The position numbers were made by a program, and so were the translations under genes. From positions 1-32,242 of the forward strand of contig JAPPMO010000039.1 in the NCBI GenBank assembly GCA_028873975.1: a stretch of DNA of 32,242 nt, read 5' to 3'. Below, piece after piece: positions 32,203 to 32,242 of this stretch. Within the stretch, counting starts at the first letter, position 1; every line of letters starts with the position of its first letter. This stretch comes from Chloroflexota bacterium (GTDB lineage: Bacteria > Chloroflexota > Anaerolineae > Aggregatilineales > Phototrophicaceae). Below the pieces are notes generated by a model that saw nothing but the letters and a program-made list of their open reading frames with translations, was not told the DNA's origin and made no database searches.

Positions 32203-32231
32203 ATTATAATGGCACTGTTTCCAATGAGCAA
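32203..32231 (-). promoter_or_regulatory. Candidate promoter of the small coiled-coil gene
   Basis: Minus strand TTGCTC (32226-32231) and TATAAT (32203-32208), spacer 17 bases, 55 bases before the ATG at 32147. Confidence 0.5.
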
Positions 32232-32242
32232 AAGGACGAACT

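Overview
The window looks like a chromosomal segment of a GC-rich bacterium, most likely a member of the Chloroflexota (Anaerolineae-like). This placement is an inference from gene content: several Uma2-family nucleases, secreted branched-chain-type binding proteins without a lipobox, a YfhO-type membrane protein, a divergent phosphofructokinase and BtrH-like genes. Abundant short palindromic intergenic repeats fit the same picture. No rRNA, tRNA, CRISPR array or transposase was seen.

Layout. 1-5 kb: galactokinase (galK), a small secreted FN3-like protein and a fused 2Fe-2S/molybdopterin xanthine-dehydrogenase-type enzyme whose reading frame carries one clear and one probable in-frame palindromic repeat insertion; it ends at a strong terminator. 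5.0-6.4 kb: an AT-richer accessory island with a three-gene operon (DUF6941 protein, HicA-like toxin, HicB-like antitoxin) preceded by a 16-bp perfect palindrome next to a TATAAT box. 6.4-7.6 kb: two tandem Uma2 paralogues. 7.7-13.4 kb: a nucleoside hydrolase and three consecutive paralogous secreted solute-binding proteins with no permease or ATPase beside them. 13.4-14 kb: nested inverted repeats. 14-17.7 kb: a SnoaL-like protein, the RNA 2',3'-cyclic phosphodiesterase ThpR, an MFS transporter, an unknown 125-aa protein and an HpcH/HpaI aldolase. 17.7-19.8 kb: a probable type II restriction-modification pair. 19.9-23.4 kb: an unusual 6-phosphofructokinase, a third Uma2 protein, a TrmH/SpoU rRNA/tRNA methyltransferase and an EEP-family phosphoesterase. 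24-28.7 kb: isochorismatase-like hydrolase, GNAT acetyltransferase, glycosyltransferase and a large YfhO-like membrane protein, mostly translationally coupled. 28.8-31.7 kb: a double SRPBCC/AHSA1 protein, a BtrH-like protein lacking the expected cysteine, and a VOC protein. The right end holds a small coiled-coil membrane protein.

How the genes work together. Sugar metabolism (galK, pfk, aldolase) and purine-related catabolism (nucleoside hydrolase, molybdenum hydroxylase) are represented but scattered, so no single pathway operon is claimed. The best-supported functional units are DUF6941-HicA-HicB, the methyltransferase/endonuclease pair, the isochorismatase-GNAT-glycosyltransferase-YfhO run and the SRPBCC-BtrH-VOC run. 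The most unusual signals are the palindromic repeats inside a coding sequence that also occur between genes, the orphan binding-protein triplet, the active-site substitutions in the phosphofructokinase and BtrH-like proteins, and the mosaic Uma2 duplication.
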